Shown piece by piece: positions 26,132-35,900 of a stretch of 64,000 nt of DNA; position 1 is the stretch's first letter, and the number at the start of each line of letters is the position of its first letter. Where the stretch lies: the NCBI GenBank assembly GCA_002404055.1, contig DHIZ01000080.1, positions 355-64,354 of the forward strand. The letters are read 5' to 3'. This DNA comes from Chloroflexi bacterium UBA4733 (GTDB lineage: Bacteria > Chloroflexota > UBA4733). The notes below the pieces were generated by a model. That model worked only from the letters and a program-made list of their open reading frames with translations, had not been told where the DNA came from and ran no database searches. A program made the position numbers and the translations under genes.

Positions 26132-28771
26132 CTACTTCCCCGCCACCACCACGATGCGCCGGTTGCCGCTGTCGGTGATGTAGAGCTGGTTGTCGGGACC
26201 GACGGCCAGGCCGGTGGCGTCGTTGAGGCCGGCGCCGGCCAGCGTCCAGACGGCGAGCGGCTGGCCCTGGGCGGAGTAGACCAGCACTCGGCCTGGCGTC
26301 ACGTTCGGGTCGCTCACGTAGACCACGCCGTCTGCGCCGACTGCGACGTAGGGTTCGTTGTGGACATTTGTCTGCCAGGTGAGGACCGGCCACTGGGTTA
26401 CCGGTTGGCCGTTGGGGGTCAGTACCTGGACCCGGCGATTCCAGAGGTCGGCGACGACGAGGTTGCCGTCTGGAGCGAAGGCCAGCCCGACCGGCTCGTT
26501 GAGGTGACTGGGGCCGTCGCCCACGCCGCCGAACTGGGCAAGGAACTTGCCGGTGTTGTCGAACTCCTGGATGCGTTTGTTCCCGGTGTCGGTGACGAAC
26601 ACGTCGCCCTTCGCATCTACAGCGATGGCGCGTGGCCCATAGAACTCTGACGGGTGCCCGCTGGCCTGGCCGCCAGTCGTGCCGTAGGCGCCCCAGGTGC
26701 TCACGAAGTGGAGATTGCTATCCAGTTTGACGATGCGATGGTTCCAAGTGTCGGCGACGAACACATTCCCCTGACCGTCGAAGCCGACGCCGGTGGGATT
26801 CTTGAGGGCTGTGTTGCCGAAACCGCTGAAGGTGGCAACGACGGCGCCGGTGGGGCTGATCTTCGTGACGCTGCTCGTGCCCTGATCGATGATGAGCAGG
26901 CTGCCGTCAGGCATCACTGCGACCTGGCGGGGCTGGCTGAGTACCGGAGTCGTGCCGTTGCGCGGTGCGATAAGGCGCGTCGCCGTGACGATGGTAGGCG
27001 CCGGCAAGACCGCGGAGGCGCTGCCCGGCGCCGGGTTCGCGGCCGGCACTCCGCCCGGTGCAGCCGGTGCTGCCGTACCGTTGGCGCCGATGAGACCGGC
27101 GCCCGGCACGTCGTTGCGCACGTAGAGCCACTCGTCCAGCGACCCTGTGGTGTTCCACGGCGTACGCCACATCAGCCAGGTGAGCCAGTTCTGCAGCGTG
27201 GCGTGCTGGTAATCGGGGATCCACCAGACGCGCAACGGGAATCGGTACCCCGTGTAGTTGGCGAGCTGCGGCAACAGCCGCGTGCGGTTGGTGTCGTCGA
27301 TCAGCAGGGCCTGGGCCGCCGGCGTGTAGGCGGTGTTTGCGCTCATGTCGACGAAGGACGACGTGTGCAAGTCGCGCAGGTACCAGGCCCAGGGCCAGTC
27401 AACCCCATCAGTGGTGTCGATATCCAGTTTCAGGTGCGCCGCGGTGGCGTCGAAGACACGCCGGTCGATAGCGGCGATCTGGTTGCTCACCTGCGGGACG
27501 GCGGTGGACGACTGAGTGTACACCAGGAATTCTTCCGGGTTGGCAGGATGGCCGTAAGACAGGGCAATCGTGGCGTGCAACAGGTACAGCGAACCCAGCG
27601 CGCAAACGCCGAGACCAATCCTCCCGGCCAGGCGACGGCGGGACTGCCAGAGCGCCTGGACACCGATCCCGGCCAGGAGGATGAGCGGCAAGAGCGGGTG
27701 CAGGAGCAACCACGGCATCTTCTCGCCGGCCCAGGAATAGATGCCCATGCTGAGGATGAATGACCAGAGCAAGAACAGTCTGAGCAGCGTTGGCCGCCGC
27801 AGCACCGTGACAATGCCGATGGCCCCGGCAACGACTTCCGGCCATTCGTAGGCCGGCAGGAGCACGAAATAGTAGTACCAGGGTTCGTCGCCGCGTCCCA
27901 CCGGCTGCTGCGCCAGCCAGTACTGGATGCTCTTTATGATGCCGTCCTGCAAACCCTGGGGGTTGGTGAAGAAGGTGGTGAAGAGCAGGGTGAAGACGGC
28001 CACAAAGGTGGCGAGGCCCCAGAGCCAGGCATCGAGGCCAACTGAGCGCACGGCCGCCACCAACGGAGTCTGACTGGCCGGGACGCCGGCGCGGCGAGCC
28101 GAACTGAGTTGCCAGGCGAGGGCAATCAAGAAGAACGTCCCGGCAATGAACATGGTGATGAAGGTTGTTTCCTTGGTGGCCAGGCTGGCGGCCAGCAGGC
28201 CGAGGATGAGGGCGGGTTGCCAGGGCCGGGGTCGGGATAGGAAGCAAAAGACGCTCACCAGCAGCGCCAGCGTCAGGCAGGCAAAATAGATGTCTTCGCG
28301 CGTAAATCGCGAAAAATACAGGTAGGACGGTGAAAAGCACAGCAAGGCGGCTGCCACGAAGGCGGCGACCGATCCCAACTGGCGTCGCAGGAAAAAGGGC
28401 AAAGCCACCAGTGCCGTGCCCATGAGGGCAGGCGCCAGTCGTGCCGTGAAGTTGCTCACGCCGAAGAGCAGGTACATCAACGAGATCAGGTAGAAACGCA
28501 ACGGACCGTGCAGCAGGGGATCGTATTTGTAGCCGCCGCCGGAATAGAAAATCCAGGCGAAATAGGCGTCCTGGCTCTCGTCGTGGTGAAAGGGTTTGTC
28601 ACCCAGAGCAACGAGGCGTAGCACGAGGGCAAGCGCCGTCAGCGCGAAGTAGGCGGTTACTTCCCAGTTGATGCGGCAGCCGGCCAGCAGCGGCCGGTCC
28701 AGCAGTGGCGGCTCCGGCTCAGCCAGGGCAAAGGCATCCGCCGGGGGACGAGTCTCAGTGGCGACCATCAA
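26132..28771 (-). CDS. Agl23-like (TIGR03663) membrane glycosyltransferase fused to an NHL propeller
   Basis: The product has 879 residues. The first 500 or so form a GT-C type membrane protein with the TIGR03663/Agl23 loop HHDESQDAYFAWIFYSGG and YKYDPLLHGPLRFYLI (catalytic-loop Asp-Glu) and about twelve helices. A soluble segment follows, then a linker, and from about 590 a six-bladed NHL-type propeller (VAVMPDGSLLIIDQG, GVGFDGQGNVFVADTWNHRIVKLD, AVDAKGDVFVTDTGNKRIQEFD, LAFAPDGNLVVADLWNRRVQ). Agl23 homologues are tied to protein glycosylation or glycolipid flipping. The propeller may bind substrate or cell wall outside the cell. It converges on the GT block at 22-25.2 kb, which probably works in the same pathway. 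Confidence 0.88.
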   Translation of the reverse strand: MMVATETRPPADAFALAEPEPPLLDRPLLAGCRINWEVTAYFALTALALVLRLVALGDKPFHHDESQDAYFAWIFYSGGGYKYDPLLHGPLRFYLISLMYLLFGVSNFTARLAPALMGTALVALPFFLRRQLGSVAAFVAAALLCFSPSYLYFSRFTREDIYFACLTLALLVSVFCFLSRPRPWQPALILGLLAASLATKETTFITMFIAGTFFLIALAWQLSSARRAGVPASQTPLVAAVRSVGLDAWLWGLATFVAVFTLLFTTFFTNPQGLQDGIIKSIQYWLAQQPVGRGDEPWYYYFVLLPAYEWPEVVAGAIGIVTVLRRPTLLRLFLLWSFILSMGIYSWAGEKMPWLLLHPLLPLILLAGIGVQALWQSRRRLAGRIGLGVCALGSLYLLHATIALSYGHPANPEEFLVYTQSSTAVPQVSNQIAAIDRRVFDATAAHLKLDIDTTDGVDWPWAWYLRDLHTSSFVDMSANTAYTPAAQALLIDDTNRTRLLPQLANYTGYRFPLRVWWIPDYQHATLQNWLTWLMWRTPWNTTGSLDEWLYVRNDVPGAGLIGANGTAAPAAPGGVPAANPAPGSASAVLPAPTIVTATRLIAPRNGTTPVLSQPRQVAVMPDGSLLIIDQGTSSVTKISPTGAVVATFSGFGNTALKNPTGVGFDGQGNVFVADTWNHRIVKLDSNLHFVSTWGAYGTTGGQASGHPSEFYGPRAIAVDAKGDVFVTDTGNKRIQEFDNTGKFLAQFGGVGDGPSHLNEPVGLAFAPDGNLVVADLWNRRVQVLTPNGQPVTQWPVLTWQTNVHNEPYVAVGADGVVYVSDPNVTPGRVLVYSAQGQPLAVWTLAGAGLNDATGLAVGPDNQLYITDSGNRRIVVVAGK

Positions 28772-28973
28772 CCATGCTTCCTAACTCCGTTGCACTACGA
28801 CCGACTCCCGCGTGCCGGTAGCGTCGAACGAGACGGCGCGGCGTTTGGCTGCCGGCTCGGCACGCATCTTGCATTTCCAAACGTGGACCTGCGTTTGCAG
28901 GGTATGCGATGCGAGCAACGCCGGTCGCAGGCAACAGTGCCGTCGACCGGCATGCGAATGAGAGCAGTCGGGG

Positions 28974-29174
28974 ATGGCCACGCCAATGGTCCGGCGCCTC
29001 TGGTTGATTGTTCGGGCAGTCCTGCTCGTCGTGGTTTTGCTCTTGCTGTTGATCCAACTGTACGGTCTGTATATTGCCGCCGCGTTGATCCCGCACCGGC
29101 CCTGGCGCCGGCGCGTGGACTTTCAGCTCCGACGGACGATGTTCAATATGGACACCATACGGCTCTCGGACTAA
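28974..29174 (+). CDS. Small single-span membrane protein
   Basis: The 66-residue reading frame starts MATPMVRRLWLIVRAVLLV. It contains one long hydrophobic helix (about 9-37, with a run VVVLLLLLIQLYGLYIAAAL) followed by a basic tail (HRPWRRRVDFQLRRTMF). CGGGG precedes the ATG, and an in-frame ATG four codons in is an alternative. It has no recognised family and no clear partner; the nearest genes are on the opposite strand. The helix and basic tail favour a real protein, but chance cannot be excluded. Confidence 0.4.
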   Translation: MATPMVRRLWLIVRAVLLVVVLLLLLIQLYGLYIAAALIPHRPWRRRVDFQLRRTMFNMDTIRLSD

Positions 29175-29335
29175 CCGTGGTCGCCGGAGACCTGGCAGCC
29201 GCCGCTGACCGTACACCGGTTCACTCCTGCCGTATCCGGCTCCGCCGCGTGGCGGGAACGCCGCGTGTGCTATGCAGTATAAGGTACGCCAAATGGGCGG
29301 AATGGCTAATCGCGTGTGCCGGGACCGCAGGCTGG

Positions 29336-29716
29336 TCAGGTGTCTTGCTGCGGAAAGCCCATCGTGGTGAAGAGCGCCAGGGCGGGCTGCGTCGCGTCCA
29401 AACGCGAGTGCTGCACGATGATGGGCACATCGCTCTCCACCCTGATGGCGTAGGGCACGCCGGCCGGCAGCTGGTGACCACCGGTGTGCTCCGGCTTGTC
29501 CAGCCGGATGTGTAACGTCCGCTCGGCAGGAATCGTGTTCGTCAGGTCGCGCAGCGGTTCCCGATCTTCAAAGTAGATGGTCAGGCGGACGGTGGCCTCC
29601 TTGCTGCCCGTGTTCAAGACACAGACGGCTTCGTGGCTGACCAGACTGCCGGGATAGGAGGCGGGCGGTAAGTAGCCATCGGGAATGTACCAGACCTTGT
29701 GACCAGCGCTCACCAT
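29336..29716 (-). CDS. Sensory rhodopsin transducer family protein (PF07100-like)
   Basis: This 126-residue single-domain protein matches the soluble family that includes the Anabaena sensory rhodopsin transducer. VWYIPDGYLPPASYPGSLVSHEAVCVLN is followed by VRLTIYFEDREPL, AERTLHIRLDK and ESDVPIIVQHSRLD. These conserved segments form the beta-sandwich that assembles as a tetramer. Most family members have no rhodopsin partner and occur next to sugar-related genes, and no rhodopsin gene is present here. The ATG at 29716, preceded by GGGGGAAC, is preferred over an upstream ATG inside murA. Its start lies just downstream of the murA stop on the same strand (16 bp), so it is probably co-transcribed with murA. 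Confidence 0.88.
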   Translation of the reverse strand: MVSAGHKVWYIPDGYLPPASYPGSLVSHEAVCVLNTGSKEATVRLTIYFEDREPLRDLTNTIPAERTLHIRLDKPEHTGGHQLPAGVPYAIRVESDVPIIVQHSRLDATQPALALFTTMGFPQQDT

Positions 29717-29732
29717 CTGTTCCCCCAGCGTT

Positions 29733-30998
29733 CTACGACACTCGTTGGATGTTGGCCCCGAGCGCACTCAGGCGCGGCACGATGTTTTCGTAGCCGCGCT
29801 CGATGCGCTCTGCGCCACGCACGTCGCTCGTGCCGTCGGCGGCGAGGCTAGCCAGCAGGAGGGCCATGCCGGCACGAAGGTCTGGACCGTCGAGCCTGGT
29901 TCCGGTTAACCGGGCGGGGCCGGTGACCACACAGCGGTGCGGGTCGCAGAGCACGATGTTGGCGCCCATGCCAACCAGTTGATCAACGAAAAACATGCGT
30001 GACTCGAACATCCAGTCGTGGATGAGGGTAGTGCCTCGACACTGCGTCGCCAGCGTGATGATGGGCGACATGAGATCGGTCGGGAACCCCGGCCAGATAT
30101 TGGAATCGACCTTCCGGGTGGCAACGAGATCGCCTGGTTCGATGTGGAGGCAGCATTGATGCTCGCCTCTGAACTGCATGACGACGCCGAGGCGTTGCAG
30201 GATCAAGCCGATCATCTCCAGTTGATCCGGGTTCACGCCTTCTATATCGATACTGCCACCCGTCACTGCGGCGGCTACCGCGAAGGTACCGACATCGATG
30301 TGATCAGCGGCGACGGTGTACGTGACACCGTGCAATGAGCGGCCGCCCTGAATAGTCAGCACGTTACTGCCGATGCCGGAAATGTCGGCCCCCATAGCCT
30401 CCAGAAAGCGGCCGAAGTCGACGACGTGGGGCTCGCAGGCGGCGTGTTTGATGATCGTGACGCCATCGGCGGCGCAGGCAGCCATCATGGTGTTTTCGGT
30501 AGCGGTAACCGAGGCTTCGTCCAGGAAAATGGTGCGGCCGAGCAGGCGCTCCGCTCCGATCGACACCTCCTCACGCCCGGTGAGGACGTGCGCACCCAGG
30601 GCTTCCAACGCATCCAGGTGTGTGCCGATATCTCGGCGACCGATAGCACAACCGCCGGGGCGACCCATCTGCACCTTGCCGGTTCGGGCGATCAACGGGG
30701 CCATGAACAGGACGGCGGCACGCTCCTGAGCCACCAGGTCGGGTCGCACATGGTGCTCGCGCACACCCTTACAGCAGATGCGCAGCGCCGACGTCCCCAG
30801 GCCATCCACCGTCGCGCCGAGGTCCTGCAAGATTTGCCCGAGTACCAGGACCGAGTTGATCAGCGGAACGTTGCGCAGTTCGCAGACCTCGTCAGTGAGC
30901 AGCGTGGCCGCCAGCATCGGTAGCACGCCGTTCTTGTTGGCGGCTGCGCGTACTGTCCCGCGCAGCGGCTGGCCGCCTTCGACTAAGAATCCGGGCAC
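29733..30998 (-). CDS. murA: UDP-N-acetylglucosamine 1-carboxyvinyltransferase
   Basis: MurA adds enolpyruvate from PEP to UDP-GlcNAc, the first committed step of peptidoglycan synthesis. The protein has the inside-out alpha/beta barrel motifs: an N-terminal FLVEGGQPLRGTV, then AANKNGVLPMLAATLL and RPGGCAIGRRDIGTHL. The frame stays open to 31055, but a GTG at 30998 has an ideal GGAGG five bases upstream. With that start the catalytic residues fall at K22, N23 and C117, almost the numbering of the E. coli enzyme (K22, N23, C115). The NKNG reading at the active-site Lys replaces the more usual AKNA. The usual fosfomycin-target cysteine is kept. Confidence 0.93.
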   Translation of the reverse strand: MPGFLVEGGQPLRGTVRAAANKNGVLPMLAATLLTDEVCELRNVPLINSVLVLGQILQDLGATVDGLGTSALRICCKGVREHHVRPDLVAQERAAVLFMAPLIARTGKVQMGRPGGCAIGRRDIGTHLDALEALGAHVLTGREEVSIGAERLLGRTIFLDEASVTATENTMMAACAADGVTIIKHAACEPHVVDFGRFLEAMGADISGIGSNVLTIQGGRSLHGVTYTVAADHIDVGTFAVAAAVTGGSIDIEGVNPDQLEMIGLILQRLGVVMQFRGEHQCCLHIEPGDLVATRKVDSNIWPGFPTDLMSPIITLATQCRGTTLIHDWMFESRMFFVDQLVGMGANIVLCDPHRCVVTGPARLTGTRLDGPDLRAGMALLLASLAADGTSDVRGAERIERGYENIVPRLSALGANIQRVS

Positions 30999-31241
30999 TC
31001 TGTCCTCCGTCTGGCCAACTCCCCGCCTCTCTACAGTAGCATCCGCGCGCGGCAAAGGAAACTGCCCTGCTCGCCGGTCCTAAGTCCGTTGCGCCGGCCG
31101 GTTGCGTGCCTACCGCACCGCCACGTCGCACAATGCATGCCAGCCTGGCGAGCGCAGTTATGGTGCGCAAGCTGTATTGAACGTTTCTTGATAGTTGGGC
31201 GGTACAATTTCCCTGACGCGGGGCGGAGCGTGAGGAAACGG

Positions 31242-32321
31242 ATGCGGCTACCCGCGCTTAACAGCCGGCCGGTGACAGCGACGGTGCTCGCTGCAACCTC
31301 AGGGCCAACCGGGCCACTGTCCATCGCGGTCCTCGTGCGTGGCGTGGCGGTCATAGCCGCCGTGGCGTTGGCGATTGGCATCGCGCTCACCTGGCGCATC
31401 GGTGGCGGTATTCAGTGGTCGGCCGCAGTGTTTGAACTCTTGCCGTTCCTGCTCGTGCTTGGCGCCGCCAGTCAGGCCTGGCGCTTCCTGCGCTGGCACC
31501 TTCTGGTTCGCCGCCGTGTCCCTACGCTCCCCCTGACCGCCAGCATCCGCATCTACCTGGCAGGCTTTGCGCTCGAGCTTTCACCGGGCCGCCTGGCTGC
31601 CTTCCTTAAGTTTGCCCTGGTGCGACAGTCAACGGGCGTCGCGGAAGCCGAGACCGTCGGCGTGCTGCCGGTGGAAGCAGCGACGGAGGTGCTGAGTTAT
31701 CTGGTGTTATCTGTGGGCGCCGCGCTGCTCGGCGGCTATCGCTTGCCGCCGATTGGTTGGGGTGCTGTTGTCGCTTTCCTGGGGCTCTTCGTCCTGGCGC
31801 TACTCAGCCCCAGCCGTGCCTGGTTGCACCGCCGCCTCGGACGGCTCACGCCGGTGCATGGCGAGCGTTGGTTACGCGCCTTTCTGCACGGCCTGGTGGC
31901 GATTGGCGGCCCGCTGCCGGTCCTGCTGGCGCTGGCCTGTGCCCTGGCCGCCAGGGTCTGCGAGGTCGTGCTGTTCCAACTGGCGGCCGGCGCCGTCGGC
32001 CTTCACCTCTCGCTCATCGGCGCTGCCCTGGCCTGGGGCGCCTCCGGCCTCGCCGGAGGTCTCTCGATGTTACCGGGCGGCGTGGGAGCGGCCGAAGGCG
32101 CCATCGTCGCCACGGTCCTGGCGATTGGCGGCAATGGCGCGCCGGCGCTGGCTGCTGCACTACTCAGCCGTGCCGTGACCCTCTGGTTTTGGATCCCGTT
32201 CGGCCTGGCCTGCGCGGTGGTCAGTACGCGTCGCACCGGGTCTACGGACGTGGCATACCCGGCGCCGAAAACGGAGGACCGAAGGACGGCGCCTGATTGG
32301 CGTAGAAGACGACGCGCTTAA
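31242..32321 (+). CDS. Flippase-like / UPF0104 (LPG synthase TM-region-type) membrane protein
   Basis: This roughly 360-residue integral membrane protein has about eight helices and matches the UPF0104/AglD-like flippase family (the transmembrane half of lysyl-PG synthases). It has a charged RFLRWHLLVRRRVPTLP segment, then SIRIYLAGFALELSPGRLAAFLKFALVR (the conserved core) and the late GASGLAGGLSMLPGGVGAAEGAIV motif with its Gly-rich, Glu-containing loop. The ATG at 31242 has GAGG six bases upstream; an open frame continues to 31089 without homology. Such proteins move lipid-linked sugars or act beside polyprenyl glycosyltransferases, which fits the nearby glycosylation genes. Its 3' end overlaps the convergent DUF6941-like gene by 80 bp. 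Confidence 0.85.
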   Translation: MRLPALNSRPVTATVLAATSGPTGPLSIAVLVRGVAVIAAVALAIGIALTWRIGGGIQWSAAVFELLPFLLVLGAASQAWRFLRWHLLVRRRVPTLPLTASIRIYLAGFALELSPGRLAAFLKFALVRQSTGVAEAETVGVLPVEAATEVLSYLVLSVGAALLGGYRLPPIGWGAVVAFLGLFVLALLSPSRAWLHRRLGRLTPVHGERWLRAFLHGLVAIGGPLPVLLALACALAARVCEVVLFQLAAGAVGLHLSLIGAALAWGASGLAGGLSMLPGGVGAAEGAIVATVLAIGGNGAPALAAALLSRAVTLWFWIPFGLACAVVSTRRTGSTDVAYPAPKTEDRRTAPDWRRRRRA

Positions 32322-32730
32322 TCGGCCCATGGGCAATCTGAATGAGCGCGACATAGGCGCCGGGGCCGGGCAGGATGACCTGGGCATTGATCGTCAGCAG
32401 TGTGCGGAATGACTGGCCAACGATCGCCGTTGGTGGACGGCCTGCCGTGACGGTGGTGCGCAACTCCGGCATGATCTGCTGTGCATCGGCGCTCTCGATC
32501 TTCATCGTGAGCTCGTGCGTGATGTTGGCCGAGTTCCAGGGGATGAGGACGCCGACGGCGAGGCAAATAAAGCACGGTTGGCGAAAGTTGACAACGAAAG
32601 TGGCATCCCAGGCGCCGCCCATAACGTACAGTTTGTTGTTGAGTACTTCCGCCCGGTCGGCCAGGATCGCGAAGTCGATTTCGGGGGCAGCAACCGCCGC
32701 TACATCGTATGGAGACCGGCTTTGGTCCAT
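32242..32730 (-). CDS. DUF6941-like protein
   Basis: This 162-residue protein begins MDQSRSPYDVAAVAAPEIDFAILADRAEV and continues LNNKLYVMGGAWDATFV. The FAILADxAxxxxxKLYVMGGxWD core is, as far as I can recall, that of DUF6941, a small beta-rich domain without known function. Later segments (AVGVLIPWNSANITHELTMKI, PIKRVVFYANQAPSFG) support it. The start at 32730 is favoured by AGGAGG ten bases upstream; a GTG ten codons earlier is the alternative. A deleted paralogue with the same MDQ start and a matching C-terminal segment lies at 37481-37597. The stop lies inside the 3' end of the convergent flippase-like gene. Confidence 0.72.
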   Translation of the reverse strand: MDQSRSPYDVAAVAAPEIDFAILADRAEVLNNKLYVMGGAWDATFVVNFRQPCFICLAVGVLIPWNSANITHELTMKIESADAQQIMPELRTTVTAGRPPTAIVGQSFRTLLTINAQVILPGPGAYVALIQIAHGPIKRVVFYANQAPSFGPPFSAPGMPRP

Positions 32731-32908
32731 CGCGGCGGCGCCTCCTGGATGGTCGTTCACTCACTGTATGATGCCGTTGACGGCACTTCTTGCGCTGGCG
32801 AGTTTGTACCGGCCAGGATAATGGGATACTTGTACCATACGTCGTGAACTGCTGCCGAAACGACAGGACATCGCAGCATGCCCGAGTCGCTAGAGAAGGT
32901 CTGCCACT

Positions 32909-35900
32909 GTGACTCCCGATGAGTCGTCACCTGAATCCCCTGTCTCAAACTCACCCGCAACGCCCAAGCCAGCGCCTGGGCGGCGTTTGACCGACCCGCG
33001 CCATCTCAAGGAGGTCGTGCGGGATCAGGCGAAAGAGCACGGTCGTGATCTCGTCGTGGAGGTCCTCTCGGGGACCCTGGCAACAGCTGCCCTGGGCTTG
33101 GTCGGGCTCGTGCTGGTGCAGATCGGCGTTGCCCAACAGAGTCTGAAACCTGGCGAGAAGTTCGCTCTGCCGGAGCTGAAGCTTTTTCAGCCATCCGAGT
33201 TTTGGAAGAGTCTCACCGGCCTGATTGTCGATTGGTCACAGGCCAACGAATGGCTCTTGCTGGGGCTGGGTGTCACCTGTCTGCTTGTCACAGTGGCAGT
33301 GCTCATCGGGTGGCGCTACACTCGAAAGCAGAAGGACGACGACGAAAAGGTTCACTCCATCCTCCACGACCTGGCCCGAGAAAAGGTGCTCGGCCTTAAG
33401 ACTGCAAGTTCGCTGGCTATGTTGACCGGTCTCCTGCTCGGCGCTTACGGGTACCAGCAGTACCTCTGGCGCGTGGCCTTACCGGTGCCCGCCGGCCACA
33501 TCGGCATTGCCTTCACGCGTGAGCTCGGCAGCAGCATCGCAAGAAACCGACTGGCGGACGATCTCAAGCAGTTGGGGCATGCAAATGAACTCGACATGCG
33601 CGAACTGCCCGTAACGTTCGATGCAACCGACATCGATAAGGCGCGTGCGCTGGCGCGCCGGATCGGCGCGGATGCCGTGGTGATCTATCACGACGAGACA
33701 GTATCCGCGCCGGCGGCGACCGCCGCCGGATCCCGCGGCCAGGGTCTGGCCGTGCCATTGCCCGACGCCGTGACGGTACAGCACGTTGCGTATGTGGTGT
33801 TTGCCAACCCGAGTATCGGGGTCCAGGTGCCCATTGCAGAACGCACCGCCAGCGGCCAGGCGAGTTCGATTACCTATCGCGCCAAGCAGGGCGTGGAAGT
33901 GCCGCGCCTGCAGGCCGACGACGTCAGCCGGGTCATGGAAGCGGCAGCAGGCATCTTGCTCTACGACAAGGATCGGTATTTGCCAGCAATAGTGCACCTT
34001 CAGGACGCCCTTTCCGGCAGTGGCAGCCCTACCCCGGCCGACGCCATCGTGGATCTCTATCTTGGCCATGCCTATTACGTCCTTGGGCAGGATGCCGACG
34101 CGACGGCGGCCTACCAGAAGGCGATCTCCCTCTGGGAGGGGGAGAAGCCGCTGCCTGTCCAGGACCGGCTGCTGCTGGCAGGCGCGTACGCTCAGGAGGC
34201 GACGTTGCTGTTCAACCAGCAGAAGGTCGACCAGGCGGAAGCGCTGCTGCAGAAGGCAGTCGCCTTGCGTGCGCCGCTCAACAACGACCAGGCGGCACTG
34301 AGTGACCCGTCAACATCGCGACGCTTGCGCATCACCTACGGCGACGTATATATCGCATTGATGGACATTGCCCTTTACCGCAAGGATCAGGATGCGGCGA
34401 ACCTTTGGAGCAGCCGCGCGCAGGATGAGGCGAAGGCGCTGGCGGCCTACGCCGATCTGGACGCGCAGGAGAATGCTATCTGGCTGCAGTACAGCACCGG
34501 CGATTGCGTCGGTGCCGCCCAACAAATCTATGCCCTGATCGGGCAGAACCCCAGCGACATGCAGGCGCATCAACTCGCCCAGCGCCTGGCCTACCTGCGC
34601 TCCAAGGGACGACTTCCCGGTGACATCACGGAAGTCGTGCAACAACTCAATGCCGTCCTGCAGCTGAATCCAACTGATCTGCCGTCCCTGGAGTCCCAAC
34701 AGACGTATCAGGCGCTGTCTGCCGCCCTGGAGGATCCCGGCTACCTCCCTGCCGAAAAGCAGACGGCCGACGCCATACTCGCCGTTGATCCCAACAACGC
34801 CCAGGCCCTGCAGGGGTACGTGAGCGATGCGATGGATAGCATCGCCTGGCAGTTCAATGCCCAGCCGGGCGGGGCGTTATGGAATGCCGAGTTTGGTGAC
34901 ACGCGGACGTTTCAAATCCAGCAAGCCGGCTGGCAGCGAGATCCCGCGCAGATTCAGGCGGCGCTGACCCAATACGATGCCTTACGCCCATACCTGACCC
35001 GCTGGGCAGAGGAACTGCAGCCGCAATCGGCCACTCCGTTGTTGTACAAGGCGCGTCTTAGCCGGCTTTCAGAGTTCCTTCTGTACGACTTGCAGTACGT
35101 TCCGGGTGCCATCCGACTTCCGGTCATCGCCGATCAGTACCAGGCACTCTGGCAGCGCGCGATCACGGATGTCGATCTGGTCCTCAAGGGAGGCCGCCAG
35201 GCAACGTTGCAGGAGCAAGTGGACACAAGCGTCCTGCTCTCCGAACTGTGGAACGACCAGTTCTGGGTTCGAACGGCGGCAAAATCTCCAGATGCTGCCG
35301 CGGCCTCACAGCAGGCCCTCCAGCAGGCTCAAGCCGCTGTGACGCTGGTGAAGACGCACCCGCCAGTGATCTCAGACGACTTCTATAGCGCGGCGAATGT
35401 GTATCTGAATCTGTTCACCAGCCTGACTAATGCCAAAGTATCAGCTTCGAACAGCGAAAACACGGCACTCGTGGCACAATACGCCAATGAGTCGTCGGCA
35501 GCGCTCACGCAGTGGTTGGACCTGACGAAGCAGTATCAAGCGACCTCAGCGCCCAACACCGATTATTCGATGCTGGCTGTCTGTAAAGGGGTGCAGAGTC
35601 TGCGGCAGAGTGAGCAGGCGCTGCAAAACGGTGATGCCGCGACGGCGGTCGCCTCGCTGACAACCTACACGACACAATTTCCGCACGACCCGGACGGGTT
35701 CGCCGCGCTGGGTTGGGCACAGTACCGCAACGGAGACGCTGCCACGGCACTGACGACGACACAGCATTTTGAGCAGATGGCGCCCAGGTCATACCTAGGC
35801 CCGGCCAACCAGGCGATCATGTTATTGGCCCTGGGGAGGACGCCCGACGCCCAGAAAGCCTACGGAAGTGTGCTGGACATCCTGCAAGGCGAACCAATCG

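Noticed and set aside
28790..29515. 241-codon plus-strand frame across 28.8-29.5 kb
   Set aside because: It runs through intergenic sequence and antisense to the rhodopsin transducer homologue, with no motif or ribosome site.
30999..31055. Extra 19-residue N-terminus for MurA
   Set aside because: A GTG at 30998 with GGAGG five bases upstream gives K22/N23/C117, matching the known enzyme. The longer reading adds unconserved residues and has no ribosome site.
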